This document shows positions 24,739 through 33,141 of a stretch of DNA of 64,000 bases, in pieces. The translations under genes and the position numbers were made by a program. Each line of letters begins with the position of its first letter. Within the stretch, counting starts at the first letter, position 1. Source of the stretch: Virgibacillus_O xinjiangensis (GTDB taxonomy: Bacteria > Bacillota > Bacilli > Bacillales > Amphibacillaceae); contig NZ_JBHRSA010000042.1 of assembly GCF_042643145.1 (NCBI RefSeq), positions 28,419-92,418 of the forward strand, written 5' to 3'. The notes beneath the pieces are model-generated. The model was not told the origin of the DNA and ran no database searches. It worked only from the letters and a program-made list of their open reading frames with translations.

Positions 24739-25449
24739 TTAGATGACGAAGTAGCCGATGCATAGACTGATGAGAATGGACAGGCCGAGCGACCATTCGC
24801 GCAGCCATTTGATCTGATGCTTGTCTGAAATCTTGGAGACGATGACCATCGTCGCGCTTGCGGCAATGACGACAATGACAGGGGCCAATCCTTTTATCAT
24901 TTCTGCACTTGCCAGGTTGCCGAATGCTGCAACCATCGCAGCAGTGGCAAAAATGCTCATCGTCTTTTTGCTCTTTTCTCCTTTGCTTGTCAGTTTCTTT
25001 TCCAATTTGCCAAGCGATTTGGTAGCGAGGGCTGTAAATAAGAGCCACCCCATACCACCAAGACATAACGTCCACACCACTGCGGTGAAGACAGTTTGGC
25101 TAAAGTTTTCTCCGCCAAGGCTAGCTCCAGCGGCTTCGGCCCCAAAGCTTGCGCCGACAGATTCGATCGGGGCGGAACCGATCACGCCAATCCGCATCAA
25201 GGTGAGCGGATCCCCGAGGAAGGCGATCAGGGAAATGGCGACAATGACAATCGCAAAGGAAGGGCCGATTGCCGCGATGGCACCTGTTTTCAGGGCACTG
25301 TTTACCTCTTGCTTGCTCATCCCGGCATCCCTGCTTGCCTTCGCTGCAAGCTGAATGAATTTGATGCTTTGAAAAATAACGATGCCGATCACGATCGAAG
25401 CAATAACCCAAATAAGACTGCTGTTGGCCAGTTCCATTGCCTGCTGCAT
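24739..25449 (-). CDS. DUF5058 family membrane protein
   Basis: A 236-residue membrane protein with five or six helices and a glycine-rich loop (RIGVIGSAPIESVGASFGAEAAG). The N-terminus SSLIWVIASIVIGIVIFQSIKFIQLA matches DUF5058, usually found next to a second small membrane protein and an M20 amidohydrolase. It is first in the operon, with the ATG behind GAGGGA. Function is unknown; a transporter subunit is likely from topology and neighbours. Confidence 0.78.
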   Translation of the reverse strand: MQQAMELANSSLIWVIASIVIGIVIFQSIKFIQLAAKASRDAGMSKQEVNSALKTGAIAAIGPSFAIVIVAISLIAFLGDPLTLMRIGVIGSAPIESVGASFGAEAAGASLGGENFSQTVFTAVVWTLCLGGMGWLLFTALATKSLGKLEKKLTSKGEKSKKTMSIFATAAMVAAFGNLASAEMIKGLAPVIVVIAASATMVIVSKISDKHQIKWLREWSLGLSILISLCIGYFVI

Positions 25450-26138
25450 CTGATTCCCTCATTTCTGTATTAGTATGACTTTTCAAATAATTGGTTTAAT
25501 TATACACATAGTAAAAATAATTGGTCAATATCTGTAGAAAAATGCCTGGCATCCTGAGCATCTTCTTTCCTATTATATAGGGGGATATTGCTGACTATAT
25601 TAGCATCAGTGTAATAGTAGATTCAGAATGGTGATGTAAACAACTTGAGTAGCTGCAGGCTTATAATGATACTGAAAAGGAAGGAATCATGCAAGACGAT
25701 TGTTTTGAAAAGGGGGCGGGGGAGGAGCGGAGTATTGGATGTTCTGAAAAAATGATAGAAGTGTATGGAAGTTGCACCTCGATATGGGGTGTTTTTTTGC
25801 TTCTATTATTATGTAGGGTTCACACCAATTGTCTGAATCCCTCCTCGAATCAGGGAGTATATACCCGGGAATAGTTCCATTCGGGCAGGAACAGGGGAGG
25901 ATAGAAGTCGAAAAGTTGGCAGCCAATAGGAAGGTAGCACTATCCGACAAAATTCTACATAACAGGAGCACTGGGGGATACCGGTTTTGCCAGTTCCATA
26001 GCATAATAAGTTTAGTAAGGCAGACAAGAACATCAAATGAAATAGACAGGGAGGACAGGCCTGGTAACAGATAGAGAGACTGATTGGGTCGTTCATTGCA
26101 TTTATATAACTATCATATTTTATTTTTCCAAGGAGGAA
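25450..26138. other. Long intergenic region upstream of the WxL gene
   Basis: No supportable gene. Short open frames (for example 25689-25874 and 25829-26074) lack ribosome sites and recognisable domains. Visible features are an AT-rich stretch near 25485-25530, which probably holds the promoter of the minus-strand DUF5058 operon, and a small hairpin CACCTC/GGGGTG with T7 at 25775-25798 that could be a terminator. An AT-rich leader (26090-26130) precedes the WxL gene. Confidence 0.4.
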
Positions 26139-26696
26139 ATGGATTTGAACAAATTAGTAAAGAAGTTTGCGGTTGGTACATTGGCAGTAGGTTTGGCAGC
26201 AGGGGCGTTCGCTCCATCGGCGTTGGCGGCGTCACAGGATGTAGAGTCAACTATTACAGGCGGAACTCTATCACTGGATGCTCCCACCATTCAGACCTTT
26301 AGTGGCGTGGAGTTGAATGGTGCAATACAAACATCTACCGCTTCAATTGATGAATTCACCGTAAAGGATGCAAGAGGAAGCGGTGAGGGATGGAAACTTA
26401 GCGTTTCATCAACCCAATTGACTAATGGGACGAATACTTTGCCTGCAGGAAGCTTAAAAATTACGGAACCTACACTGACTGCAGGAGAAGGCTCAGACGA
26501 TCTTAGTACAGTTAACGTATTAAGTGGAGCTATCGATAATGAGAGTGGAGTAAAACTTCTTTCTGCTGAAACAGACGGCGGAATGGGAACGTATACGGTT
26601 AGCGGGTCTAACCTAAATATCAACCTTCAACCAAAAGATGCCAAAGCAGGTACGTACAGCTCTACTGTCACTTTCAATCTGACAACTGGACCTTAA
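26139..26696 (+). CDS. WxL-domain cell-surface protein
   Basis: A 185-residue secreted protein. The signal peptide (basic start, then VGTLAVGLAAGAFAPSALA) ends at an AxA site near residue 31. The rest is a WxL domain: DARGSGEGWKLSVSSTQL holds the first W-x-L motif, and the C-terminal YSSTVTFNLTTGP is the second, where the usual Trp is Phe. WxL domains bind the peptidoglycan surface non-covalently and pair with a WxLIP (DUF916) partner, encoded next. The start is ATG behind AAGGAGG. Low Cys and high Thr/Ser content fit an extracellular protein. Confidence 0.85.
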   Translation: MDLNKLVKKFAVGTLAVGLAAGAFAPSALAASQDVESTITGGTLSLDAPTIQTFSGVELNGAIQTSTASIDEFTVKDARGSGEGWKLSVSSTQLTNGTNTLPAGSLKITEPTLTAGEGSDDLSTVNVLSGAIDNESGVKLLSAETDGGMGTYTVSGSNLNINLQPKDAKAGTYSSTVTFNLTTGP

Positions 26697-26713
26697 GTTT
26701 AATCACTATAAAT

Positions 26714-26747
26714 AGACCGATTCTGCATGGGATCGGTCTTTCTGTTT
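26714..26747 (+). terminator. Terminator or attenuator between the WxL and WxLIP genes
   Basis: Stem AGACCGAT / ATCGGTCT with a T-rich tail. It may partly uncouple the two genes. Confidence 0.75.
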
Positions 26748-26820
26748 GGAATAAACAGGAAAAGGGAATAGCCAAGGTAGTGAAAACAGGACTCGGAAAT
26801 GCGGAAAGGGATGAAAACTG

Positions 26821-27843
26821 ATGCGATTCACTTTGACGACTTTTTGTGGAATCCTTCTATTATTATGGCCGATGACTACACATGCGGATACAGTAGGGAG
26901 CCCGATTGAAATCGAACCGGTGCCTGCTGATAACCAGAATGAGGAGATAAGCGGTTATTTCGACCTCTCCGTAGAGCCTGGCCAGAAGCAGACCATCGAG
27001 CTCAAGGTCACCAATAATACGGAGGAAGGGTTGATCTTGCGGGGAGAGACCGTGAATGCGTATACACATCCAACGGGTGGGATGTTGTATGGGATGGACA
27101 TAGACTCTGAAAGGGCACTTCTCCTGGAGGATGCTGTCCGTTTAGCGGATTACATGGAAATCGACGAGGAGATTTCGGTTCCTCCCAATTCTTCGGTGAA
27201 TGTACCAGTGGACATAACCGTTCCGGATGTGGAAGCAGGAACACTCCTTGGCGCGATTAATTTGACCACAGAGCCGACTACCCAGGTAGAGGAAGCGGCG
27301 GAAGAGGACGCAGCGAATTTTGTGCTGAATACGGAAACCACCTATAGTGTTGCCGTGCAGTTGAACCTGCCGGAAGAAGCATCTACAGACTTCTCGCTTG
27401 GCGAGGTGGGGATCATCAGTAACACGGCCGAGGTATATATGGAAATGACCAACCAAGCGCAGATGATCCAGGAAAACATCAAAGGTACGTATACGGTCAG
27501 CGATGAAGCTGGAAATGAGCTGTTCAGCGGGGATATTCCTACCTTTAAAATGGCACCGAAATCCGGCATCCAATATGTCATGCCATGGGAGCATGAGAGT
27601 CTAGAGGATGGAGATTATACCCTGACTATCAGCGGAACGGCAGGCACCGAGCAGTTTGCTGCAACAGAAACATTCACCATCGCAAATGATGATGTGCAGG
27701 CCTATGCCGAACGGAATATGCCGGAAGTCGCCTCACCTGTAAATCAGGGCATCTCCATATGGGTATGGATCCTTGCAGCAGCTGCCTTTGGTATCGGCAT
27801 GCTGTTTGTCGGAAGGAAGATGAGCGGATCGAAGAGTGGGTAA
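26821..27843 (+). CDS. WxL-interacting protein (DUF916/DUF3324)
   Basis: A 340-residue membrane-anchored surface protein. A signal peptide (to about residue 22) is followed by the DUF916 domain, GYFDLSVEPGQKQTIELKVTNNTEEGL, with PTGGMLYGMD and the VPPNSSVNVPVDITVP region. A DUF3324-like domain follows (about 180-290). A single C-terminal helix WVWILAAAAFGIGMLFV and a basic tail anchor it. WxLIP proteins bind both peptidoglycan and WxL partners. Only one WxL and one WxLIP gene are present, without the LPXTG proteins and sortase of larger lactobacillar clusters. Confidence 0.88.
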   Translation: MRFTLTTFCGILLLLWPMTTHADTVGSPIEIEPVPADNQNEEISGYFDLSVEPGQKQTIELKVTNNTEEGLILRGETVNAYTHPTGGMLYGMDIDSERALLLEDAVRLADYMEIDEEISVPPNSSVNVPVDITVPDVEAGTLLGAINLTTEPTTQVEEAAEEDAANFVLNTETTYSVAVQLNLPEEASTDFSLGEVGIISNTAEVYMEMTNQAQMIQENIKGTYTVSDEAGNELFSGDIPTFKMAPKSGIQYVMPWEHESLEDGDYTLTISGTAGTEQFAATETFTIANDDVQAYAERNMPEVASPVNQGISIWVWILAAAAFGIGMLFVGRKMSGSKSG

Positions 27844-27849
27844 GGCAAG

Positions 27850-27892
27850 CAGCCATCTTTTCCTGAATAAGGGCAGAGGTGGCTGTTTTTTT
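27850..27892 (+). terminator. Terminator after the WxLIP gene
   Basis: Imperfect stem CAGCCATCTTTTCC / GGGCAGAGGTGGCTG followed by T7. Confidence 0.8.
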
Positions 27893-27976
27893 CATGGACA
27901 GAAATCGAATCTAGCCAAGCCATCCATTACCCGCCCGCTTTCATCCTATGATATCCTATCGTCAGGAGGGATCCGG

Positions 27977-28828
27977 ATGATCTATATCGGCCTGACAGGA
28001 TGGGGTGACCACTATTCCCTGTATCCAGCCCAAATCAAGCCTAAGGATAAATTATCAGAGTACAGCAGCCATTTTCCTGTGGTGGAGGTGGATGCTTCGT
28101 TCTATGCCGTGCAGCCGGAGCGGAATGCCGCCAAATGGGCAGCGGATACGCCTGGAAATTTCCGCTTTGTGGTGAAAGCTTATCAGGGAATGACCGGGCA
28201 TCAGCGCACCGAAATCCCGTTTGAGACGAAGAAGGAGATGTTCGAGGCGTTCAAGGCGTCGCTCCAGCCTTATCAGCGAGCTGGCAAACTGGCGATGGTC
28301 CTGTTCCAATTCCCACCGTGGTTCGACTGCCGGAAGGAAAACGTGAACTATTTACGCTACTGCAAAAAGATGATGGGAGATATCCCGGTGGCGCTGGAAT
28401 TCCGGCACCAATCCTGGTTCCACAGCAGGTACCGCGAAGGCACGCTGTCCTTCATGAAGGAGGAGGGGTGGATCCATTCGATCGCGGATGAACCGCAAAA
28501 TGGCAATGGCTCGATCCCTATCGTTCCGGAAGTGACTCACCCTGATATGACGCTGGTTCGCATGCATGGCAGGAATTATCACGGATGGGTCAAACCGAGC
28601 AGCAAGGACACGAACTGGCGGGAAGTCCGCTATCTATATAAATATAATGAACAGGAACTGGCAGAGTGGGTGAAGCGAGTCAAGGAGCTTTGCACATCCA
28701 GCAAAGACATCATCGTATTGTTCAATAATAATTCCGGCGGAGACGCGGCGGATAATGCGAAACAATTCCAGCGGATGCTGGGGATTGAGTATGAGGGATT
28801 GTCGTCGAAGCAGCTGGGGTTGTTTTAG
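27977..28828 (+). CDS. DUF72 domain protein (TIM-barrel-like, YunF/YecE family)
   Basis: A 283-residue protein of the DUF72 family. IYIGLTGWGDHYSLYP, the FPVVEVDASFYAVQP strand, FRFVVKAYQGMTGH, LAMVLFQFPPWF, VALEFRHQSWF and VRMHGRNYHGW are the family's ordered signatures. Conserved Glu, His and Arg suggest an enzyme with a TIM-barrel fold, but no reaction is established. The start at 27977 has AGGAGGG upstream; the longer open frame 5' of it reads through a terminator. Confidence 0.88.
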   Translation: MIYIGLTGWGDHYSLYPAQIKPKDKLSEYSSHFPVVEVDASFYAVQPERNAAKWAADTPGNFRFVVKAYQGMTGHQRTEIPFETKKEMFEAFKASLQPYQRAGKLAMVLFQFPPWFDCRKENVNYLRYCKKMMGDIPVALEFRHQSWFHSRYREGTLSFMKEEGWIHSIADEPQNGNGSIPIVPEVTHPDMTLVRMHGRNYHGWVKPSSKDTNWREVRYLYKYNEQELAEWVKRVKELCTSSKDIIVLFNNNSGGDAADNAKQFQRMLGIEYEGLSSKQLGLF

Positions 28829-28850
28829 CGTGTGGAATGGATACATGAAG

Positions 28851-28935
28851 AGCCTGAGTCCCTGTTTTAGGGCTCAGGCTTTTAGGGAGAAAGCTATAAC
28901 AAGCTCAGGCATTCACCCAAGGCCTGAGCTTGTTA
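28851..28935. repeat. Two adjacent hairpins sharing the AGCCTGAG/CTCAGGC core
   Basis: Hairpin 1 (28851-28880) is AGCCTGAGTCCCT / AGGGCTCAGGCT with a short T run, a probable terminator of the DUF72 gene. Hairpin 2 (28897-28935) is the perfect stem TAACAAGCTCAGGC / GCCTGAGCTTGTTA. The common CCTGAG core suggests one arose from the other. Confidence 0.75.
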
Positions 28936-29225
28936 TGGTCGGTAAACGGAAATTCAAGGTCGAATTAATCGGTCCACATTTTCATAGCCAGTACGAAAAA
29001 AGAGAAAAACTCGGTGGCTCTTTTCAACAAGGTAACCCTCCTCGTTTAAATGTTAATTTAACGATAGCATGGTCTGAATTGATTGAATATTATGTTGGGA
29101 GGAAATCTGACAGAGAAATTTTATGGAGATACAGTGGCAAAAAGTCAGTTTTTCCTATTGTAATAGATCTGCTATCGAGAGAGTTTGCTCGGAAGATGGC
29201 AATCCACAGCTTATTTTTTTCGTAA
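28935..29225 (+). CDS. Orphan ORF of unknown origin
   Basis: A 96-residue frame beginning MVGKRKFKVELIGPHFHS and ending in KMAIHSLFFS. It is more AT-rich than its neighbours and lacks a clear ribosome site, since the start lies in the arm of a hairpin. No domain was recognised. Regular codon structure and mixed charged and hydrophobic segments (LNVNLTIAWSELIEYYVGRKSD) make a gene remnant plausible. It could be a fragment of a transferred gene whose other parts are lost. Confidence 0.3.
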   Translation: MVGKRKFKVELIGPHFHSQYEKREKLGGSFQQGNPPRLNVNLTIAWSELIEYYVGRKSDREILWRYSGKKSVFPIVIDLLSREFARKMAIHSLFFS

Positions 29226-29272
29226 TCGTGCTGTATGGAATCCTCCCTCTAAAGATCCTTGCCCACCCGCGG

Positions 29273-30412
29273 CTATCCAGCAAATTTCTTCGGCCCCATC
29301 ACAACAGCCATCATGCCGACCAATCCATAAAGGATGAAGGTCGTGGCATAGCCCAACTCCTCGATGAACCACCCTGCGAGTACGGAACCTACCACCTGGC
29401 CCACTGCCAAAAGGAGAAATGGAATGCCGATCCCTAAGGAGGCATTCGTCAGGAATACGCGGATTCCCCAGACAAGGAGGACTCCGGTCAAGAAGATGTA
29501 CGCACCACCAAAAATCCCAGCCGATACATAAGACAGGAGCCAACTGCCTGATGCAGCAGCCAATAGGATCGGAGCAATTGCAACCGACAAACTCCCTACC
29601 TTGTAAGTGAAAGACAGGCCTCTCTTCTCAATCAAAAACCCGGAAAAGCCTCCTAGCACACCGAACAGTCCGATTGTCACCCAAAATCCAGAAAGCTGCC
29701 AGTCACTATAGTTGCCAGCCACGTCGATAAAAGACCGGGAAAACGCCCAGTACGCAGCAGTGGAAATGCCGAGGAAAAGGGAGGCGATGATCAAAGGGAT
29801 GGCTCCCTTCACTCCCTGTATCGACAGGCTCCCTTTTTCCATCCTCACCTTCGACCCAGACCTTCGCCTTGGCATGGCGCGGAAATTCCAGATTACCACG
29901 AGTAGGGTCAAAACAGCATAGATGCCATAGGTCAACCTCCAATTCTCCAACAACAGCATCGCCCCTACTCCAGAAAGGACAATCCCCAAACTTGTCCCAG
30001 AATTGATCCATGTGTTCGCCTTCCCTTGCCGTTCCTCCTTGATCCAAAGAGAAATCGCTGCGCCATAGGGCGGAGAGACAAGCCCCGTGCTTCCTCCGGC
30101 AAGTAGCACTCCTAACGCGAGCACCCATGCATGGGGAGCCATGGACATCAGCAGCATTCCGGCTAAAGCAGATAGCCCTGCAGCCGTGACCATCCTTCTG
30201 GGGCCTTCTCTCGTCGTAATGACCGTAGACAGGATGATCGTGAAGCAATAGGCCAAGTAAAACAACGAAGAGATCACCCCGGATACAGACTCCGACATAT
30301 CAAGGGATTCACTGATTCCAGGAAGGAGCAATCCGAAACTGAACCTCGCCAGACCATAAGTGGCAGCAATCATCGCGACTCCAGGCAATACCAACGTTGA
30401 AAATTTCATCAT
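29273..30412 (-). CDS. MFS transporter
   Basis: A major facilitator with about twelve helices and 379 residues. The N-terminus FSTLVLPGVAMIAATYGLARFSFGLLLPGI has the YGLARFSFG motif of YbfB/CynX-like carriers; GPRRMVTAAGL follows helix 2-3. The central loop is short and basic (RAMPRRRSGSKVRME). An exporter or organic-anion carrier is plausible. Start: ATG at 30412 (MMKFST) is preferred, with GTGAGG just upstream; a GTG at 30424 is in frame. The gene sits 58 bases after tetR, with a copy of the tetR operator between them. Confidence 0.85.
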   Translation of the reverse strand: MMKFSTLVLPGVAMIAATYGLARFSFGLLLPGISESLDMSESVSGVISSLFYLAYCFTIILSTVITTREGPRRMVTAAGLSALAGMLLMSMAPHAWVLALGVLLAGGSTGLVSPPYGAAISLWIKEERQGKANTWINSGTSLGIVLSGVGAMLLLENWRLTYGIYAVLTLLVVIWNFRAMPRRRSGSKVRMEKGSLSIQGVKGAIPLIIASLFLGISTAAYWAFSRSFIDVAGNYSDWQLSGFWVTIGLFGVLGGFSGFLIEKRGLSFTYKVGSLSVAIAPILLAAASGSWLLSYVSAGIFGGAYIFLTGVLLVWGIRVFLTNASLGIGIPFLLLAVGQVVGSVLAGWFIEELGYATTFILYGLVGMMAVVMGPKKFAG

Positions 30413-30436
30413 ACCCATCCTCACTTTAAAATTATA

Positions 30437-30452
30437 TAGAACGACCTTTCTA
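30437..30452. promoter_or_regulatory. Candidate TetR operator upstream of the MFS gene
   Basis: TAGAACGACCTTTCTA with the inverted ends TAGAA/TTCTA. It is identical base for base to the site upstream of tetR at 31051-31066. Confidence 0.75.
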
Positions 30453-30469
30453 GTTTAGGGGTAAAAAAA

Positions 30470-31024
30470 TTACGATGTATGACGGACAAGGGTCCGTGCC
30501 ATCGCAATGGAATATTCTGTTGCCTTCTCAGCGCCAATCAATGTCGTCATGGAAGTGGTACCTTCGAGCAGCAGTGTAATTTGGTTCGCAAAATCACGTT
30601 CGTTTTCTTTCCCTTTCCTTTGGGCAAGCAGTTGGAAGTATTCAAGCAATCTCTTTTTATGTCCTCTTGCAATGTTTTCAATCTCATTATCTGTTCCCGC
30701 ATAATCCTCGATCGCCCGCAAAAACATATCCCCTTTATAGGACTGTTCCTTCAGCCAGCGACCATGTGCTTCCACAGCAAGAATGAACGGTGAATCGGAA
30801 TCCATTTCCACATGGGCATCCAAATAAGACCAGTAGCGTTCTTCCCGCTGCCGGAGCACCTCTTCGACCAGATTGTCCTTGGAGGAGAAATGATTATAAA
30901 GTGTCATGGTGGCGACATTCGCTTCGCTGATAATCTGCTTCAACCCTACTCCACGAAATCCATGTTCATAAAATAACTGTTCCGCAACTTTCAGTAATGT
31001 ATCTCTCTTTTTCGATTGAACCAT
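30470..31024 (-). CDS. TetR-family transcriptional regulator
   Basis: A 184-residue TetR protein. The N-terminal helix-turn-helix is DTLLKVAEQLFYEHGFRGVGLKQIISEANVATMTLYNHFSSKDNLVEEVL, and the helical C-terminal ligand domain has no recognised specificity. It resembles the LmrA/YxaF-type group by the LYNHFSSKDNL segment. It is divergent from the two-component system and directly upstream of the MFS gene on the same strand. Identical 16-base sites before tetR and before the MFS gene predict repression of both. The ATG is preceded by AAGGAAGG. Confidence 0.87.
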   Translation of the reverse strand: MVQSKKRDTLLKVAEQLFYEHGFRGVGLKQIISEANVATMTLYNHFSSKDNLVEEVLRQREERYWSYLDAHVEMDSDSPFILAVEAHGRWLKEQSYKGDMFLRAIEDYAGTDNEIENIARGHKKRLLEYFQLLAQRKGKENERDFANQITLLLEGTTSMTTLIGAEKATEYSIAMARTLVRHTS

Positions 31025-31050
31025 ATTGTTATATCCTTCCTTTTGTTAGG

Positions 31051-31066
31051 TAGAACGACCTTTCTA
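31051..31066. promoter_or_regulatory. Candidate TetR operator upstream of tetR
   Basis: Second exact copy of TAGAACGACCTTTCTA, 27 bases upstream of the tetR start, suggesting autoregulation. Confidence 0.75.
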
Positions 31067-31111
31067 TCTTACATGGTATCACTCACCCTATTTTATCGTC
31101 AATCATTTGTG

Positions 31112-31395
31112 GTGAACTTGGGCGAGGGCCCCACTCACTTGGGCGCCAGCACGCACCACTCGTGCCGCACACCCACTCACTCGGGCCGCGCCCCGCACCA
31201 CTCGGGCCGCACACCCACTCACTCGGGCCCCGCACCCACTCACTCGTGCCCCGCCCCGCACCACTCGGGCCGCACACCCACTCACTCGGGCCCCGCACCC
31301 ACTCACTCGTGCCGCACACCCACTCACTCGTGCCGCACACCCGCTCACTCGTGCCACACCCCCACTCACTCAGGCCACACACGCCCCCCCAAAAC
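31112..31395 (+). repeat. Array R5 of the 21-bp repeat family (about 13 units)
   Basis: Units ACTCGGGCC or ACTCGTGCC followed by GCACACCCACTC-like spacers with an exact 21-base period. This array has the most uniform units, with only C/A differences in the spacer. It lies between the divergently transcribed tetR and histidine kinase genes, so it separates two promoter regions rather than following a terminator. Confidence 0.9.
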
Positions 31396-31509
31396 ACACC
31401 CACACATCCCACAAATTGACGGCTATGCTAAAATGTAAGAATAGATGACATTGAGGACCTATGCTGAATAGTGAGAATAGTCCTCATTGCAGCCGGAGGG
31501 GGTGCTTCT

Positions 31510-33141
31510 TTGCTGGAGCGATTGAAACATGTATCATTACAAACCAAAATTACGGGGCTGTTGTTAAGTGTGATCATCCTGTTGATTCTGATTCTGTCGG
31601 GTTTCTTAGCATCTTCGAACATCCATCAGATCTTTTCCAATAAATATAAGCTGAGCATGCAGACCGCGCGGACGGTAGCGTTGCTGCCATCGGTGAAGGA
31701 AGCGTTGGAAGATGGGGAGGCTGCCGCATCCCTGCAGTTTCTGACCGATCAATTCAGTATGGAAAATGAAGCCGATTTCATCATTATCCAAGATAAGGAC
31801 GGCAGGATTCTGACCCATCCGGATCCAGAAAAAATAGGGGACATACATAGATTCAAAGATGGCTACAAGGCGCGGGTGTTTGGCGGCTACTATCGAATGG
31901 AATCGAATGAGTTCATCGACACTTCCATTGTAGGGATTGCGCCGATCATGTCAGAGAGCGGAAACGTCTTGGGGGTGGCCACGGTCGGTTATGTGAAGGA
32001 GGAGATATGGAGCCTGATCCATGAACGGATCGAAGGCATTCTCTATTTTTCCCTCGTTGTCATCTTGATCGGGGCGGTGCTTGGGTATCTATTGGCACGC
32101 CATATCCGGAAGGAGTCCCTCGGCTATGAACCGCGTGAGATCGCTAAAATGTATAAAAGCAGGGACACCCTGCTTGCGTCTCTGAATGAAGGGGTGATCG
32201 CTGCGGATGAGGAGGGGAAGGTGAACCTGATCAACCGATCGGCGAGACAGCTGTTCCCGCAGAAGGGGTTTTCTGTCGGTGAGCCGATTGCTTCCTTATT
32301 GCCTGGTCTCGATTACCAGCAGGTGTATGACAGAAAGCAGGGCATGGTGAACCAGGAACTCTTCATCCATAACAAACCGTTCATCGTAAATCTCGTTCCG
32401 ATCCTGACCAATGATCAGGTCACGGGGTTGGTCGCCACCCTCCGGGATAAGACGGAGATTACCGAGATGCTGCATATGCTGTCGGAGGTACGGAGATATT
32501 CCGATGACCTGCGTGCCCAGACCCATGAATATTCCAATAAGATGCATCTCATCTATGGCATGCTGCAGCTGGGGAAATATGACGATGTGCTGAAGGTCAT
32601 CAACCAAGAGATCAGCAGCATGGACCAGATAAACCGGAACATTTTTGAACATATAGAGGATACCAATGTACAGGCGATTTTGATCGGAAAGACCGGCCGG
32701 GCGTCAGAAAAGAAGGTGGATTTCGTGATCGACCCGGACAGCTATCTCTATCCTCTACCGCCCCATATTGAAATCAGCGACCTGATGATCATCCTCGGCA
32801 ACTTGATCGATAATGCGGTGGAAGAGGTGACATCCAAGCCGGATGCCCGTGTATCTTTTGCTGCGACCGATCTCGGTGAGGATATCATTTTTGAAATCAG
32901 TGACAATGGCAGCGGGTTGAAAGATGGGATGGTGGAGCGCGCGTTCGAGGCCGGCTATTCGACCAAGAAGAAGACCAGCAAGGAAAAAAGAGGATTCGGA
33001 TTGGCCAATGTCAAATCTGCGCTCGAGAAATTGGATGGAGGAATGGAAATAGAATCCAGCTCGGAAGGTACGACTATCACGGTATATCTTCCAAAACAAC
33101 CAAAAGGAGGCATCCATCATGTTGAACATCGTAATCGCTGA
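31510..33141 (+). CDS. CitA/DcuS-like sensor histidine kinase
   Basis: A 543-residue membrane sensor. The first helix (ITGLLLSVIILLILILSGFLA) is followed by an extracytoplasmic sCache/PAS-like domain of about 130 residues (ADFIIIQDKDGRILTHPDPEKIG; GIAPIMSESGNVLGVATVGYV, typical of di/tricarboxylate sensors). The second helix is LYFSLVVILIGAVLGYLLARHI, then a cytoplasmic PAS, the phospho-acceptor THEYSNKMHLIYGMLQLG, and ATPase boxes NLIDNAVEEV, ISDNGSGL and KRGFGLANVKSAL. The start is TTG at 31510 behind GGAGGGGG. It overlaps its response regulator by 23 bases and heads the tricarboxylate transport cluster, so it probably senses that substrate. Confidence 0.9.
   Translation: MLERLKHVSLQTKITGLLLSVIILLILILSGFLASSNIHQIFSNKYKLSMQTARTVALLPSVKEALEDGEAAASLQFLTDQFSMENEADFIIIQDKDGRILTHPDPEKIGDIHRFKDGYKARVFGGYYRMESNEFIDTSIVGIAPIMSESGNVLGVATVGYVKEEIWSLIHERIEGILYFSLVVILIGAVLGYLLARHIRKESLGYEPREIAKMYKSRDTLLASLNEGVIAADEEGKVNLINRSARQLFPQKGFSVGEPIASLLPGLDYQQVYDRKQGMVNQELFIHNKPFIVNLVPILTNDQVTGLVATLRDKTEITEMLHMLSEVRRYSDDLRAQTHEYSNKMHLIYGMLQLGKYDDVLKVINQEISSMDQINRNIFEHIEDTNVQAILIGKTGRASEKKVDFVIDPDSYLYPLPPHIEISDLMIILGNLIDNAVEEVTSKPDARVSFAATDLGEDIIFEISDNGSGLKDGMVERAFEAGYSTKKKTSKEKRGFGLANVKSALEKLDGGMEIESSSEGTTITVYLPKQPKGGIHHVEHRNR

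Noticed and set aside
25687..26096. Short proteins on both strands upstream of the WxL gene
   Set aside because: No ribosome sites or domains; composition is not protein-like.
26084..26302. 72-residue plus-strand frame at the WxL gene
   Set aside because: Overlaps the signal peptide region of the WxL gene in another frame; the WxL frame has the ribosome site and family motifs.
31112..31395. CRISPR array
   Set aside because: The period is only 21 bases, the conserved part is about 8 bases, spacers are short and related to each other, and no cas genes are present.
31016..31438. His/Thr/Pro-rich proteins on both strands
   Set aside because: Frames through array R5 only.
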